A stretch of DNA of 64,000 nt from assembly GCF_042650565.1 (NCBI RefSeq), contig NZ_JBHSBH010000010.1:248001-312000 (forward strand), in the 5' to 3' direction. Made by a program: the position numbers and the translations under genes. Below, one piece after another: positions 52,180 through 60,360 of this stretch. The DNA is from Nocardiopsis_B sediminis. Its GTDB lineage: Bacteria; Actinomycetota; Actinomycetes; Streptosporangiales; Streptosporangiaceae. Below the pieces are notes generated by a model, which saw only the letters and a program-made list of their open reading frames with translations, had not been told where the DNA came from and ran no database searches. Position 1 is the stretch's first letter. Each line of letters begins with the position of its first letter.

Positions 52180-53118
52180 AGAGATTGGTATCCACCACTC
52201 CGCTCTCTTCCGCCCCTGGCCGCGGCCGGCGCGCTGGTCGCCGCCACCGCCGCCTGCTCGGGCACGGCGTCCTCCACCGACGACGACGGCCGCCTCACCG
52301 TCCTCACCACGTTCACCGTCCTGGCCGACATGGCCCGCAACGTCGCCGGCGACCGCGTCGACGTGGAGTCCATCACCCGCGCCGGCGCCGAGATCCACGG
52401 CTACGAGCCCGCCCCCGACGACCTCGTCCGCGGCCAGGACGCCGACCTCATCCTGGAGAACGGCCTGGGCTTGGAGGGCTGGTTCGCCCAGTTCACCGAG
52501 CGCATCGACGCCCCCACCGCCACCCTCACCGAGGGCATCGAGACCATCCCCATCTCCTCGGGCGGCTACGAGGGCCGCGCCAACCCCCACGCCTGGATGT
52601 CGCCCGCCAACGCGGCCGTCTACGTCGACAACATCGCCGCCGCCCTCACCGACCTCGACCCCGAAGGCGCCGCCACCTACGAGGCCAACGCCGAGAGCTA
52701 CCAGGCGGAGATCGCCGAGATCGGCGACTTCCTCGACGAGGAACTGGGCGACCTGCCCGAGGGCCACCGCGCCCTGGTCACCTGCGAAGGCGCCTTCTCC
52801 TACCTGGCCCGCGACACCGGCCTGACCGAGCAGTACCTGTGGCCCGTCAACGCCGACGCCCAGGGCACCCCGCAGCAGATCGCCGCGACCGTGGAGTTCG
52901 TCCGCGACAACGACGTCCCCGCCGTCTTCTGCGAGACCACCGTCAACGACGGCGCCCAGAACCAGGTCGCCGACGAGAGCGGGGCCGCCCGCGGCGGCGA
53001 CCTCTACGTCGACTCGCTGTCGGAGCCCGACGGCCCCGTGCCCACCTACCTCGACCTGCTGCGCCACGACGCCGAGACCATCGTGGCCGGCCTCACCGGC
53101 GAGGGGGCGCAGGCATGA
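52168..53118 (+). CDS. Manganese ABC transporter substrate-binding lipoprotein (MntC/SitA-like)
   Basis: A 316-residue cluster A-I metal-binding lipoprotein (lipobox ATAACSG). Ligand positions are His in GAEIHGYEPAPDDL, His in RANPHAWMSP, Glu in VTCEGAFSYLAR and Asp in LYVDSLSEPDG: the His-His-Glu-Asp set of manganese proteins, unlike the His-rich zinc protein AztC. GTG at 52168 is preferred because the promoter and palindrome lie over the ATG at 52159, which would add three residues. Confidence 0.85.
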   Translation: MPNIRDWYPPLRSLPPLAAAGALVAATAACSGTASSTDDDGRLTVLTTFTVLADMARNVAGDRVDVESITRAGAEIHGYEPAPDDLVRGQDADLILENGLGLEGWFAQFTERIDAPTATLTEGIETIPISSGGYEGRANPHAWMSPANAAVYVDNIAAALTDLDPEGAATYEANAESYQAEIAEIGDFLDEELGDLPEGHRALVTCEGAFSYLARDTGLTEQYLWPVNADAQGTPQQIAATVEFVRDNDVPAVFCETTVNDGAQNQVADESGAARGGDLYVDSLSEPDGPVPTYLDLLRHDAETIVAGLTGEGAQA

Positions 53119-53873
53119 GCGCCGCCCCCGCTCCCGCGATCGAGGTCAGCGGGGTGACCGTCCGCTACGGCGACGTCCTCGCCCTCGACGGCGCCACCCT
53201 GGACGTCGCCCCCGGGCGCATCTGCGCGCTGCTCGGCACCAACGGATCCGGTAAGTCCACCCTGTTCAAGACCATCCTGGGCCTGGTGGCCGCCGAACGC
53301 GGCCGCGTGCGCATCCACGGCGGCCCGACCGAGGCGGCGCGCCGCACCGGCACCATCGGCTACGTCCCCCAGTCCGAGCAGGTGGACTGGGCCTTCCCAG
53401 TGCGCGTGGCCGACGTCGTCATGATGGGCCGCTACGGCCACATGGGCATCGGGCGCAGCCCGCGCCGCGCCGACCGCGACGCCGTCGCGCGCGCCCTGGA
53501 GCGCACCGGGCTCAGCGCCCTGGCCGGCCGCCAGATCGGGGCGCTCTCCGGCGGGCAGCGCAAGCGCGCGTTCGTGGCCCGGGGGATCGCCCAGGGCGCC
53601 GACGTGTTCCTGCTCGACGAGCCCTTCGCCGGGGTCGACAAGCGCTCCGAGGCCACCATCGTCGAGGTGCTGCGCGCGATGCGCGACGACGGTCACACCC
53701 TGCTGGTCTCCACCCACGACCTGGCGACCGTGCCGGACTTCTGCGACGACGCCGTGCTGCTCCAGCGCCGCGTGGTCGCCCAGGGCACCCCTGGCGAGGT
53801 GCTGACACCGGACCGGCTGATGGAGGCCTTCGGCGTGGCGCCCGCCGAGGCGCGGGCAGGGGAGGGGGCGTGA
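53115..53873 (+). CDS. Manganese ABC transporter ATPase
   Basis: A 252-residue ABC ATPase: Walker A GTNGSGKSTLFKT, Q-loop YVPQSEQVDW, signature LSGGQRKRAFVARGIAQ, Walker B FLLDEPFAGVD and STHDLATV. Its ATG overlaps the stop of the binding protein (ATGA) and it ends one base into the permease. It drives metal import by the following permease. Confidence 0.88.
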   Translation: MSAAPAPAIEVSGVTVRYGDVLALDGATLDVAPGRICALLGTNGSGKSTLFKTILGLVAAERGRVRIHGGPTEAARRTGTIGYVPQSEQVDWAFPVRVADVVMMGRYGHMGIGRSPRRADRDAVARALERTGLSALAGRQIGALSGGQRKRAFVARGIAQGADVFLLDEPFAGVDKRSEATIVEVLRAMRDDGHTLLVSTHDLATVPDFCDDAVLLQRRVVAQGTPGEVLTPDRLMEAFGVAPAEARAGEGA

Positions 53874-54733
53874 TGGCGGTCGTCGAGTGGTTCACCGTGC
53901 CGTTCCAGTTCGACTTCATGCAGCGCGCACTGCTGGTCAGCGTCGTGGCCGGGGTGGTGTGCGCGGTGCTGTCGTGCTGGATGACGCTGATCGGCTGGTC
54001 GCTGCTGGGCGACGCGGTCTCCCACGCGGTCCTGCCCGGCGTGGTGCTCTCCTACATCTTCGGGTTCCCCCTGGCCCTGGGGGCGCTGGTGTTCGGCGCG
54101 GGCTCGGTCGCGCTCATCGGGGTGGTCAACCGCACCTCGCGGGTCAAGGAGGACGCGGCCATCGGGGTGGTGTTCACCGCGATGTTCGGGATCGGCGTGG
54201 TGCTGATCTCGCGGGTGCCCAGCGAGACCGACCTCATGCACATCCTGTTCGGCGACGTGCTGGGGGTCTCCGACTCCGCCATCGTCCAAGTGCTGGTGAT
54301 GGCGACCGTGACCCTGTCGGTGGTGATGGTCAAGCACCGCGACCTCACCCTCTTCGCCTTCGACCGCGTGCACGCCCACACCATCGGGATCAGCCCGCGG
54401 CGCCTGGAGGCGCTGCTGCTGGGCCTGCTCTCGCTCACGGTGGTGATCGCCCTCCAGGCGGTGGGGATCATCCTGGTAGTGGCCATGGTGATCATCCCGG
54501 GCGCGACGGCCTACCTGCTCACCGACCGCTTCGAGCGGATGCTGCTGATCTCGGTGGCCGTGTCGGTGTCCGCGGCGGTCCTGGGCACCTACGCCAGCTT
54601 CCACCTCAACGTCGCCACGGGGGGCGCGATCGTGGTGTCCCAGGCGGCGGCGTTCGCCCTGGCCTACCTCTTCTCCCCCCGCCAGGGGGTGGTGACCCGT
54701 GCCTTCGCGCGCCGCCGAGCGGTGGTGACCTGA
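53873..54733 (+). CDS. Manganese ABC transporter permease
   Basis: A 286-residue ABC-3 permease with seven to nine membrane segments: SCWMTLIGWSLLGDAVSHAV, GVVLSYIFGFPL, FDRVHAHTIGI. ATG at 53873 shares a base with the stop of the ATPase gene (TGATG), after GGAGGGGG. Together the three genes import manganese, or possibly Mn/Fe. Confidence 0.88.
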   Translation: MAVVEWFTVPFQFDFMQRALLVSVVAGVVCAVLSCWMTLIGWSLLGDAVSHAVLPGVVLSYIFGFPLALGALVFGAGSVALIGVVNRTSRVKEDAAIGVVFTAMFGIGVVLISRVPSETDLMHILFGDVLGVSDSAIVQVLVMATVTLSVVMVKHRDLTLFAFDRVHAHTIGISPRRLEALLLGLLSLTVVIALQAVGIILVVAMVIIPGATAYLLTDRFERMLLISVAVSVSAAVLGTYASFHLNVATGGAIVVSQAAAFALAYLFSPRQGVVTRAFARRRAVVT

Positions 54734-54760
54734 CGGCCTGACGGCGGGATCACCGGTGAC

Positions 54761-54799
54761 GCGGTGGCGGCTCGCTCTCGGGGCCGGAGCCGCCACCGC
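54761..54799. terminator. Hairpin after the manganese importer
   Basis: GCGGTGGCGGCTC and GAGCCGCCACCGC form a perfect 13-bp stem between the permease and the convergent small gene. Confidence 0.75.
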
Positions 54800-54810
54800 G
54801 CCGTACTGCT

Positions 54811-55176
54811 TCAGCGTGTCACCCGGCCCGATGCACTGAGCATGAGCGCGATTCTGGCGGCGAGGTCGAGCGCGGGTGTGCCTTCGGGGATCTCGTCGCA
54901 GGCCGACAGGGTCCAATGGGCCCCACGGTCGTCGCGCAGGTCCAGCTCCAGGGTGTAGCCGGTGGTGCGATTGCTGATCTCCAAGGTGCCGGGGTTCCGT
55001 CGGTCGGGCCGCCGCACCTCCAGTCCGGCGGCGGCGAGCAGAGCGGCCACGGCCTCGATGTGGCGATCGAACTGCTCCTCCGACAGCAACTCGGGCGCCT
55101 CATCGTCGATCGAGGTATCGACGCCACCCCAGTCGTAGGCGGCGATCGGCGACGACACGGTGTTGACTTCCGTCAT
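54811..55176 (-). CDS. Small uncharacterised protein of an actinomycete mobile-regulatory context
   Basis: A 121-residue acidic soluble protein: TSIDDEAPELLSEEQFDRHI, then LEVRRPDRRNPGTLEISNRT and TGYTLELDLRDDRGAHWTLS. It resembles small actinomycete proteins of unknown function. GAGGGAG precedes the ATG at 55176. It is divergent from a GntR regulator and may share its operator region. No function is proposed. Confidence 0.6.
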   Translation of the reverse strand: MTEVNTVSSPIAAYDWGGVDTSIDDEAPELLSEEQFDRHIEAVAALLAAAGLEVRRPDRRNPGTLEISNRTTGYTLELDLRDDRGAHWTLSACDEIPEGTPALDLAARIALMLSASGRVTR

Positions 55177-55267
55177 CAGTGGTTCTCCCTCTCGGGGTAG
55201 GACGCCGCCCGCGAGCGATGAAGATCCCTCACGGGCGGCCCTCACCTGCGACTGTAGGAATTTATTG

Positions 55268-55294
55268 CATAAGCGTCAAGTCTTATGTCATAAG
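55268..55294. promoter_or_regulatory. GntR-type operator with CATAAG repeats
   Basis: CTTATG-T-CATAAG (55282-55294) is a perfect inverted repeat, preceded by another CATAAG at 55268-55273 which also pairs with CTTATG. The region is AT-rich and lies between the small minus-strand gene and the GntR gene, about 55 bp before its ATG. Confidence 0.7.
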
Positions 55295-55347
55295 TCTCCT
55301 CGCCTGATGGTGCCCTCGTGGATACGGTGAGGGAGAGGTTTTCACAT

Positions 55348-56139
55348 ATGTCGGAAGGTGCCCCTGCCATGGCCGATCTTGAGCAGCCGCGAGCACGGTA
55401 CAAGCAGGTTGCGGAGATGCTGCGAGATGCCATCAAGACGGGTGAGTACCCGGTGGGAACGACCCTCCCCAGCCAGCCCGAGCTCGCGCGTACCTACGGT
55501 CTCAATCAGAGTTCCATCAGCCGGGCCATGGCGATGCTCCAGGCCGAGGGGTGGATTCGCACCGAGCACGGCCGAGGCTCGGTGGTCTTGGAAGTACCGC
55601 GGGTCAAGCGCGTTCGACGGATCGACAAGGAGCACCGTTCGCAGCCCGGGGACAGCACATATGCGGACGAGATCACGAAGTCTGGACTGACGCCACGCAC
55701 GCTATTGGTCCAGTGCGAATCCGTGATCCCTCCGTCTGACGTCGCGGAAGTCCTCCGGCTGAATGAAGGTGACGAGAGCTTGGTCCGTCAACGCCAGATG
55801 TTCGCCGATCATCGCCCTATCCAGATCGCTACCTCATACATCCCCATGGAGGTCGCCGGAAGCGTGGACATCGCCATGCCGGACACCGGTCCAACCGGTA
55901 TGTATGCGCGGCTGGCAAACCGTGGATTCGGCCCCGTCCGATTCACAGAAGACATTGAGGTCCGCGGGGCCACGGAACCGGAAGCCACGTTCCTGGATAT
56001 CGTGACGGGTCAGCCGGTCTTCGCTGTTATCCGCACCGCATTCGACGCCGAAGACCGTCCTGTGGAGGCATGCATCAACATCCTGGCAGCACTCCAGTGG
56101 CGCCTGAGCTACAGCTGGACACAGGAGCGTGATGCATGA
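55348..56139 (+). CDS. GntR-family regulator with UTRA domain (KorSA-like context)
   Basis: A 263-residue regulator: N-terminal winged helix (TTLPSQPELARTYGLNQSSI then SRAMAMLQAEGWIR) and a C-terminal UTRA ligand domain (LLVQCESVIPPSDVAEVLRL, PVFAVIRTAFDAEDRPVEAC). Codon use is less GC-biased than in the neighbours (many A/T third positions), a sign of transfer. The ATG at 55348 is preferred; 55369 is another option. Overlaps the Nudix gene (ATGA). GntR plus Nudix pairs recall KorSA-Pif of actinomycete integrative elements (AICEs), but no integrase or attachment site is visible. Confidence 0.82.
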   Translation: MSEGAPAMADLEQPRARYKQVAEMLRDAIKTGEYPVGTTLPSQPELARTYGLNQSSISRAMAMLQAEGWIRTEHGRGSVVLEVPRVKRVRRIDKEHRSQPGDSTYADEITKSGLTPRTLLVQCESVIPPSDVAEVLRLNEGDESLVRQRQMFADHRPIQIATSYIPMEVAGSVDIAMPDTGPTGMYARLANRGFGPVRFTEDIEVRGATEPEATFLDIVTGQPVFAVIRTAFDAEDRPVEACINILAALQWRLSYSWTQERDA

Positions 56140-56567
56140 GCAACGAGTCGCCCCTGCACAGTGTGAGCGTCACCGGGGTCGTCGTGCGCGACGATGCCAA
56201 GGTTTTGGTCATCCGTCGCGCCGACGACGGGCGCTGGGTGCCTCCCGGCGGTGTTCTCGAACTGGACGAGACCCCGGAGGCCGGCGTCGTCCGCGAAGTG
56301 CTGGAAGAGACCGGGATGAAGGTCGCCCCCGAGCGGCTTGTCGGTGTGTACAAGAACATGCGGCTCGGTGTCGTCTCCCTAGCGTTTCGCTGCCGTCCGC
56401 TCGCAGGTGACGTTCATCCGACCGAGGAGGCGACCGCCGTCGCCTGGATGACGCAGGAGGAAGCGGTCTCGGCTGCGCCGGAAGCGCGCGCCGTGCGCAT
56501 CACCGACGCGTTCCGTGGTGACGGGCCCTTCGTTCGGGTGCACGACGGGGTATCCCTGCTCCCGTGA
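56136..56567 (+). CDS. Nudix hydrolase (Pif-like context)
   Basis: A 143-residue Nudix protein. The full Nudix box is present: GGVLELDETPEAGVVREVL followed by EETGMKV, matching Gx5Ex7REUxEExGU. It hydrolyses a nucleoside diphosphate linked to another moiety. Its ATG overlaps the stop of the GntR gene. In the AICE pSAM2, the immunity factor Pif is also a Nudix protein near the GntR-type KorSA; the resemblance of context is suggestive only. Confidence 0.85.
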   Translation: MSNESPLHSVSVTGVVVRDDAKVLVIRRADDGRWVPPGGVLELDETPEAGVVREVLEETGMKVAPERLVGVYKNMRLGVVSLAFRCRPLAGDVHPTEEATAVAWMTQEEAVSAAPEARAVRITDAFRGDGPFVRVHDGVSLLP

Positions 56568-56597
56568 ACACGCGTGCCCGCCGTCGGCCGCGACCTG

Positions 56598-58856
56598 CTA
56601 CACGTGGAACGGCACCGTGGTGATGACGATCTTGGGCAGGTGGTGGAGGGCGCGGCGTAGGCGGGCGGCGAGGCGGTCGTGGAGGAGGTTGTGCCACCAG
56701 TGGCGGGCGATGACCTCGGGGATGATGACCGTGATCGTGAGGTCGCGGCGCTGGCGGTGCAGGGCCTCGATGTAGTTGACCAGCGGCGCGACCATGGCGC
56801 GGTAGGGCGAGACCACCACCTCCAGCGGCAGGTGGTCGCCCCACTGCGTCCAGTACCCGCGGAAGCGCTCGGCCTCCTCCTCGCTGGGGCTCAGGTGCAG
56901 GGCCAGCACCGGCTGCTGGAGCGAGGCGGCGTAGGCCAGGGCCCGCATGCTGGCCAGGTCGACGGTCTCGATCGGCACGACCGACAGGTGGTGGATCTCC
57001 GAGGGCATCTCCTCGTTCTCCTCCACCGTCCGGTGGTTGTCCTCCTCGATGCGGGCCAGCGCGTCGCGGGTGCTGGGCGAGCAGATGGTGCGCCGGGGCA
57101 GCTCCATCGCGTGGGGGTGCAGCCGCAGCGCGGCGCCGACGGAGTCGTAGTGGCGCCGGACCCGCAGCGCCAGCACGACTTGCAGCCCGACGATGAACAC
57201 CGCCACCCACGCGCCTTCGGTGAACTTGGCGATCCCGGCGGTGAGCAGCACGATCGCCGACAGTGAGGCGCCGACGGCGTTGAACGCCAGGCTCTTGCGC
57301 CAGTGCGCGCCGCGCAGCCGCCACCAGTGCACCACCATCCCCGACTGCGACAGCGTGAACGCGAGGAAGACGCCGACCGCGTACAGGGGGATCAGGGACG
57401 TGGTCACGCCGCCGAACGCCGCGAAGATGACGGCGGCCACGACCGAGAGCAGGATGATCCCGTTGCTGAACGCCAGGCGGTCGCCCAGCCGCAGGAAGAC
57501 CCGCGGCGCGTGGTTGTCGCGCGCCATCAGCGACAGCACGCGGGGGAAGTCGTTGTAGGCGGTGTTGGCCGCGAGGAGCAGGACCGCCGCCGTGGCCGCC
57601 TGCGTGAAGACGTACATCCAGCCGGTGCCGAAGGTGAGCCGAGCCAGCTGCGACAGCACCGTCTCGTGGCCGCTGCCGGAGGCGTGGGCGGCGCCGGGGA
57701 CGACACCCGTCAGCTGGATCAGTGCGATCAGCCCCGCGAAGAGCGCGACGAGGATGCCGACCATCCACGTCAGCGTCGTGCGGGCGTTGCGCCACTCGGG
57801 GGACTTGAACGCCGGGACCGCGTTGGAGATCGCCTCCATGCCGGTCATCGCCGTGGATCCGGAGGCGAAGGCGCGCATCACCAGCAGCACCCCCACCCCC
57901 TGCGCGGCCTGCGCGTGCGGGGAGGGCGGCGGCGGGTGGGCCGACCCCCCGGGGCCCTGGATGAGGCCGACGATGATGAGCGCGAACATGGCGGCGATGA
58001 ACGCGTAGGTCGGAGCGGCGAAGAGGACCCCGGCCTGGCGGATCCCGCGCAGGTTGCCGGCGAGCAGGATCGCGATGACGGCGACGCCCATCGGGACGGT
58101 GGCGGGGGCCAGAGCAGGGATGGCCGAGGTGATCGCCGCGACCCCGGCGGCGACCGACACGGCGACGGTGAGGATGTAGTCGGTCATCAGGCCCGCCGCC
58201 GCCACGAGCCCGGGCCTGCGCCCCAGGTTCTCGCTCGCGACGATGTAGGAGCCGCCGCCGTGGGGGTAGGCGCGGATCGTCTGGCGGTAGGACACCGCCA
58301 CGGCGACCATCATGAACACGATGGCCGCGGCGATCGGCACCGTGAAGGCCAGCCCGGCGGCGCCGCCGAGGATGAGGACGGCCAGCATGGCCTCGGGCGC
58401 GTAGGCGACCGAGGAGAGGATGTCGGCGGAGAGCACCGGCAGCGCGACCAGCTTGCGCATCCGTTCGTGTATGAGCGCGGTGTTCTTCAGGGGTGCGCCC
58501 AGCAGGACCCGCCGTAGGCGATAGCCCGCCCGGCCCATCCGGGTCGGAGGCACGTCGGCCTCCTCGGCCGCTTCGGCCTCGTGCTGGGTGCCGCCGAGGC
58601 CGGTGACGCTGACCAGGCGGACGATGGGGGCCGGCCGGAGCTCGTGGCGGGCGGGGAAGCTGCCGAGATCGGGGTCGACGGGCAGCGCGCGGCGCCACAC
58701 GCCGGGATCGCCCGACACCCGCCCCCACTCCTGCCCCAGGCTGCCGAGCACCCGGAGCTGGTCCGGGTCGAGAGCGGGCAGCGCGGCGGAGGGCCCCGGA
58801 GGGCCGGACGTCCGCTCACTCTCGCCCCCACCCGGGGATCGCGTCGTATCGGACAT
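56598..58856 (-). CDS. APC-superfamily potassium transporter (KimA-like)
   Basis: A 752-residue membrane protein. About 150 hydrophilic residues precede the first segment, a long extension; then a 12-segment APC core (VLSADILSSVAYAPEA, YPHGGGSYIVASENLGRRPG typical of KimA/YdaO) and a 180-residue C-terminal domain with a USP-like fold (VLALHLSPSEEEAE). KimA relatives import K+ with protons and are inhibited by c-di-AMP. ATG at 58856; an upstream GTG at 58871 is possible. I looked upstream for a c-di-AMP riboswitch and saw no clear one. 58857-59145 otherwise holds nothing recognisable. Confidence 0.8.
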   Translation of the reverse strand: MSDTTRSPGGGESERTSGPPGPSAALPALDPDQLRVLGSLGQEWGRVSGDPGVWRRALPVDPDLGSFPARHELRPAPIVRLVSVTGLGGTQHEAEAAEEADVPPTRMGRAGYRLRRVLLGAPLKNTALIHERMRKLVALPVLSADILSSVAYAPEAMLAVLILGGAAGLAFTVPIAAAIVFMMVAVAVSYRQTIRAYPHGGGSYIVASENLGRRPGLVAAAGLMTDYILTVAVSVAAGVAAITSAIPALAPATVPMGVAVIAILLAGNLRGIRQAGVLFAAPTYAFIAAMFALIIVGLIQGPGGSAHPPPPSPHAQAAQGVGVLLVMRAFASGSTAMTGMEAISNAVPAFKSPEWRNARTTLTWMVGILVALFAGLIALIQLTGVVPGAAHASGSGHETVLSQLARLTFGTGWMYVFTQAATAAVLLLAANTAYNDFPRVLSLMARDNHAPRVFLRLGDRLAFSNGIILLSVVAAVIFAAFGGVTTSLIPLYAVGVFLAFTLSQSGMVVHWWRLRGAHWRKSLAFNAVGASLSAIVLLTAGIAKFTEGAWVAVFIVGLQVVLALRVRRHYDSVGAALRLHPHAMELPRRTICSPSTRDALARIEEDNHRTVEENEEMPSEIHHLSVVPIETVDLASMRALAYAASLQQPVLALHLSPSEEEAERFRGYWTQWGDHLPLEVVVSPYRAMVAPLVNYIEALHRQRRDLTITVIIPEVIARHWWHNLLHDRLAARLRRALHHLPKIVITTVPFHV

Positions 58857-59145
58857 GTCACCCAGTGTCACCCATGGGGCGCCGTCGCGAGCGGACCGGC
58901 GCGGAGGAACCGCGGATGCGTGTCGGTTCTTGGTCGGCCGACGTGGCCGGTCCGGGGGTGGACTGGGGCGGGGGATGGGAGGCCGGGGTCCTTCCGCGGT
59001 CGTCCTCTCCGCGTGCCCGCGGCTCCTGCGCCCAGCCGTTTCCGTGACGGTGTGTGATCGGCCGGGGGTCGGGCGGGTGCGGCGGCGCCGACGTCCATGC
59101 TTCGGCGGTCCGGTCGGGCGATGGGCACGGTCAACGCGAAAGCAG

Positions 59146-59188
59146 GTTGACGTCGTCAACTTGGCGTGGTTATGTTGACGACGTCAAC
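59146..59188 (+). promoter_or_regulatory. Tandem palindromic operator overlapping the promoter of the SDR gene
   Basis: GTTGACGTCGTCAAC (59146-59160) and GTTGACGACGTCAAC (59174-59188) are perfect 15-bp palindromes around a free central base, 28 bp apart centre to centre. With the flanking G and C they also form one 16+13+16 inverted repeat. The -35 TTGACG lies in the first and the -10 TATGTT overlaps the second, so binding would block RNA polymerase. The regulator is not adjacent. Confidence 0.8.
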
Positions 59189-59314
59189 CGGACTCGCGGG
59201 CGGCACCGCGCGCGTTCCCGGATAGCCGGCTCGCGGGCCACAGCGCGCCCGGCCGGCCACGGCCGGAGCCCGCTCCGCCGCACCTCCCCCCACCCCGCAG
59301 GAAGGCAACCCACC

Positions 59315-60208
59315 ATGGCCGACACCGCACGCCCCGCCGTCGTCACCGGATCCACCGCAGGCATCGGCGAGGCCATCGCCCGGCGCCTCGCCGCCGAAGA
59401 CCGCCCCGTCGTCCTCGTCGGGCGCAGCGATGAGCGCCTGGCCGCGGCCCGGCGGCGCATCCTCGCCGCCGTCCCCGCCGCCCAGGTGCGCACCGAGCGC
59501 GCCGACCTCGCCCTCATGGCCGACGTTCGCGCCCTCGCCGACCTCCTGGTCCGCGGGCCGCTGCCCGAAGTCGTGGTCTCCAACGCCGCGCTCATGGCCC
59601 CGATCACCGAGACGACGCCCGAAGGCATCCAGCGGACGCTGGCCGCCAACCACCTCGCCCCCTACCTGCTCCTGCGCTCTCTGGTCCGCCCCTTGGAGGG
59701 CCGCACGGCGCGCTTCGTCGTGGTGGGGGCCGACCCGGGGGTGCTGACCCGCCTGCCCGTCGACCTGGACGACCTCGGCTTCGCCCGCCAGCGCCTCGGC
59801 CCCGTCCCGAGCTTCCGTCCGTTCCTCGCCTACGGCCAGACGAAGAACATGAACGCGATGTTCGTCTACGGCCTCGCCCGCCGGCTCACCGACGCCGGTA
59901 TCACCGGCATCACCGTCAACGGCGCCCACCCGGGCATCATCAAGGACACCGAACTGGGCCGCGACTCCCGCGGCGCGCTGTGGCTCTTCCAGACACTGCT
60001 CGGCAACCTGGGCCGCAGGCCCGGACCCGACACCGGCGCCGACACCCCGGCGTGGCTGGCCTCCTCCGCCGACGTCGAAGGTGCCACCGGCCGCTTCTAT
60101 GTCAAGCGCACGGCCGTCCCCACCGCCGCACACACCACCGACCCCGCCCGCTGCGACCGGCTCTGGGAGCACAGCGCCCGCCTCACCGGCCTGCCCACCG
60201 GCCTGTGA
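59315..60208 (+). CDS. SDR-family oxidoreductase
   Basis: A 297-residue short-chain dehydrogenase: cofactor motif VVTGSTAGIGEAIARRLA, VVSNAALMAP, and catalytic Tyr-x-x-x-Lys in FLAYGQTKNMNAMF. ATG at 59315 after GGAAGG. It oxidises or reduces an unknown alcohol or carbonyl. It has a strict-looking operator, so it is probably induced by its substrate. Length and the HPGIIKDTELGRDS tail resemble retinol-dehydrogenase-like SDRs. Confidence 0.87.
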   Translation: MADTARPAVVTGSTAGIGEAIARRLAAEDRPVVLVGRSDERLAAARRRILAAVPAAQVRTERADLALMADVRALADLLVRGPLPEVVVSNAALMAPITETTPEGIQRTLAANHLAPYLLLRSLVRPLEGRTARFVVVGADPGVLTRLPVDLDDLGFARQRLGPVPSFRPFLAYGQTKNMNAMFVYGLARRLTDAGITGITVNGAHPGIIKDTELGRDSRGALWLFQTLLGNLGRRPGPDTGADTPAWLASSADVEGATGRFYVKRTAVPTAAHTTDPARCDRLWEHSARLTGLPTGL

Positions 60209-60282
60209 GCCCGCGCCGCCCACCCCTCCGGCGCGATCTCTCCGCAGGTCGCAGGGGGACGTGAGGGGTCCGTTGCGTGGGT

Positions 60283-60308
60283 GTTACGGCACGACACGCC
60301 ACCGAAAC
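60283..60308 (+). promoter_or_regulatory. GlnR-like box upstream of narK
   Basis: GTTAC (60283-60287), GACAC (60293-60297) and GAAAC (60304-60308) are spaced 10 and 11 bp apart, resembling the gTnAC-n6-GAAAC repeats bound by GlnR, the nitrogen regulator that controls nitrate assimilation in actinobacteria. It lies 53 bp before the narK start. Confidence 0.6.
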
Positions 60309-60360
60309 CCCGGCTTCCTAACGTCGTCACCGACCCCACGTCGATGAGGAAGGCCGGGCC

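Noticed and set aside
54811..56567. A complete integrative element around the GntR-Nudix pair
   Set aside because: No integrase, excisionase, replication gene, tRNA or flanking direct repeat is in the window.
58857..59145. c-di-AMP riboswitch upstream of the KimA-like gene
   Set aside because: Expected conserved elements were not found on the minus strand; no structured motif could be built by eye.
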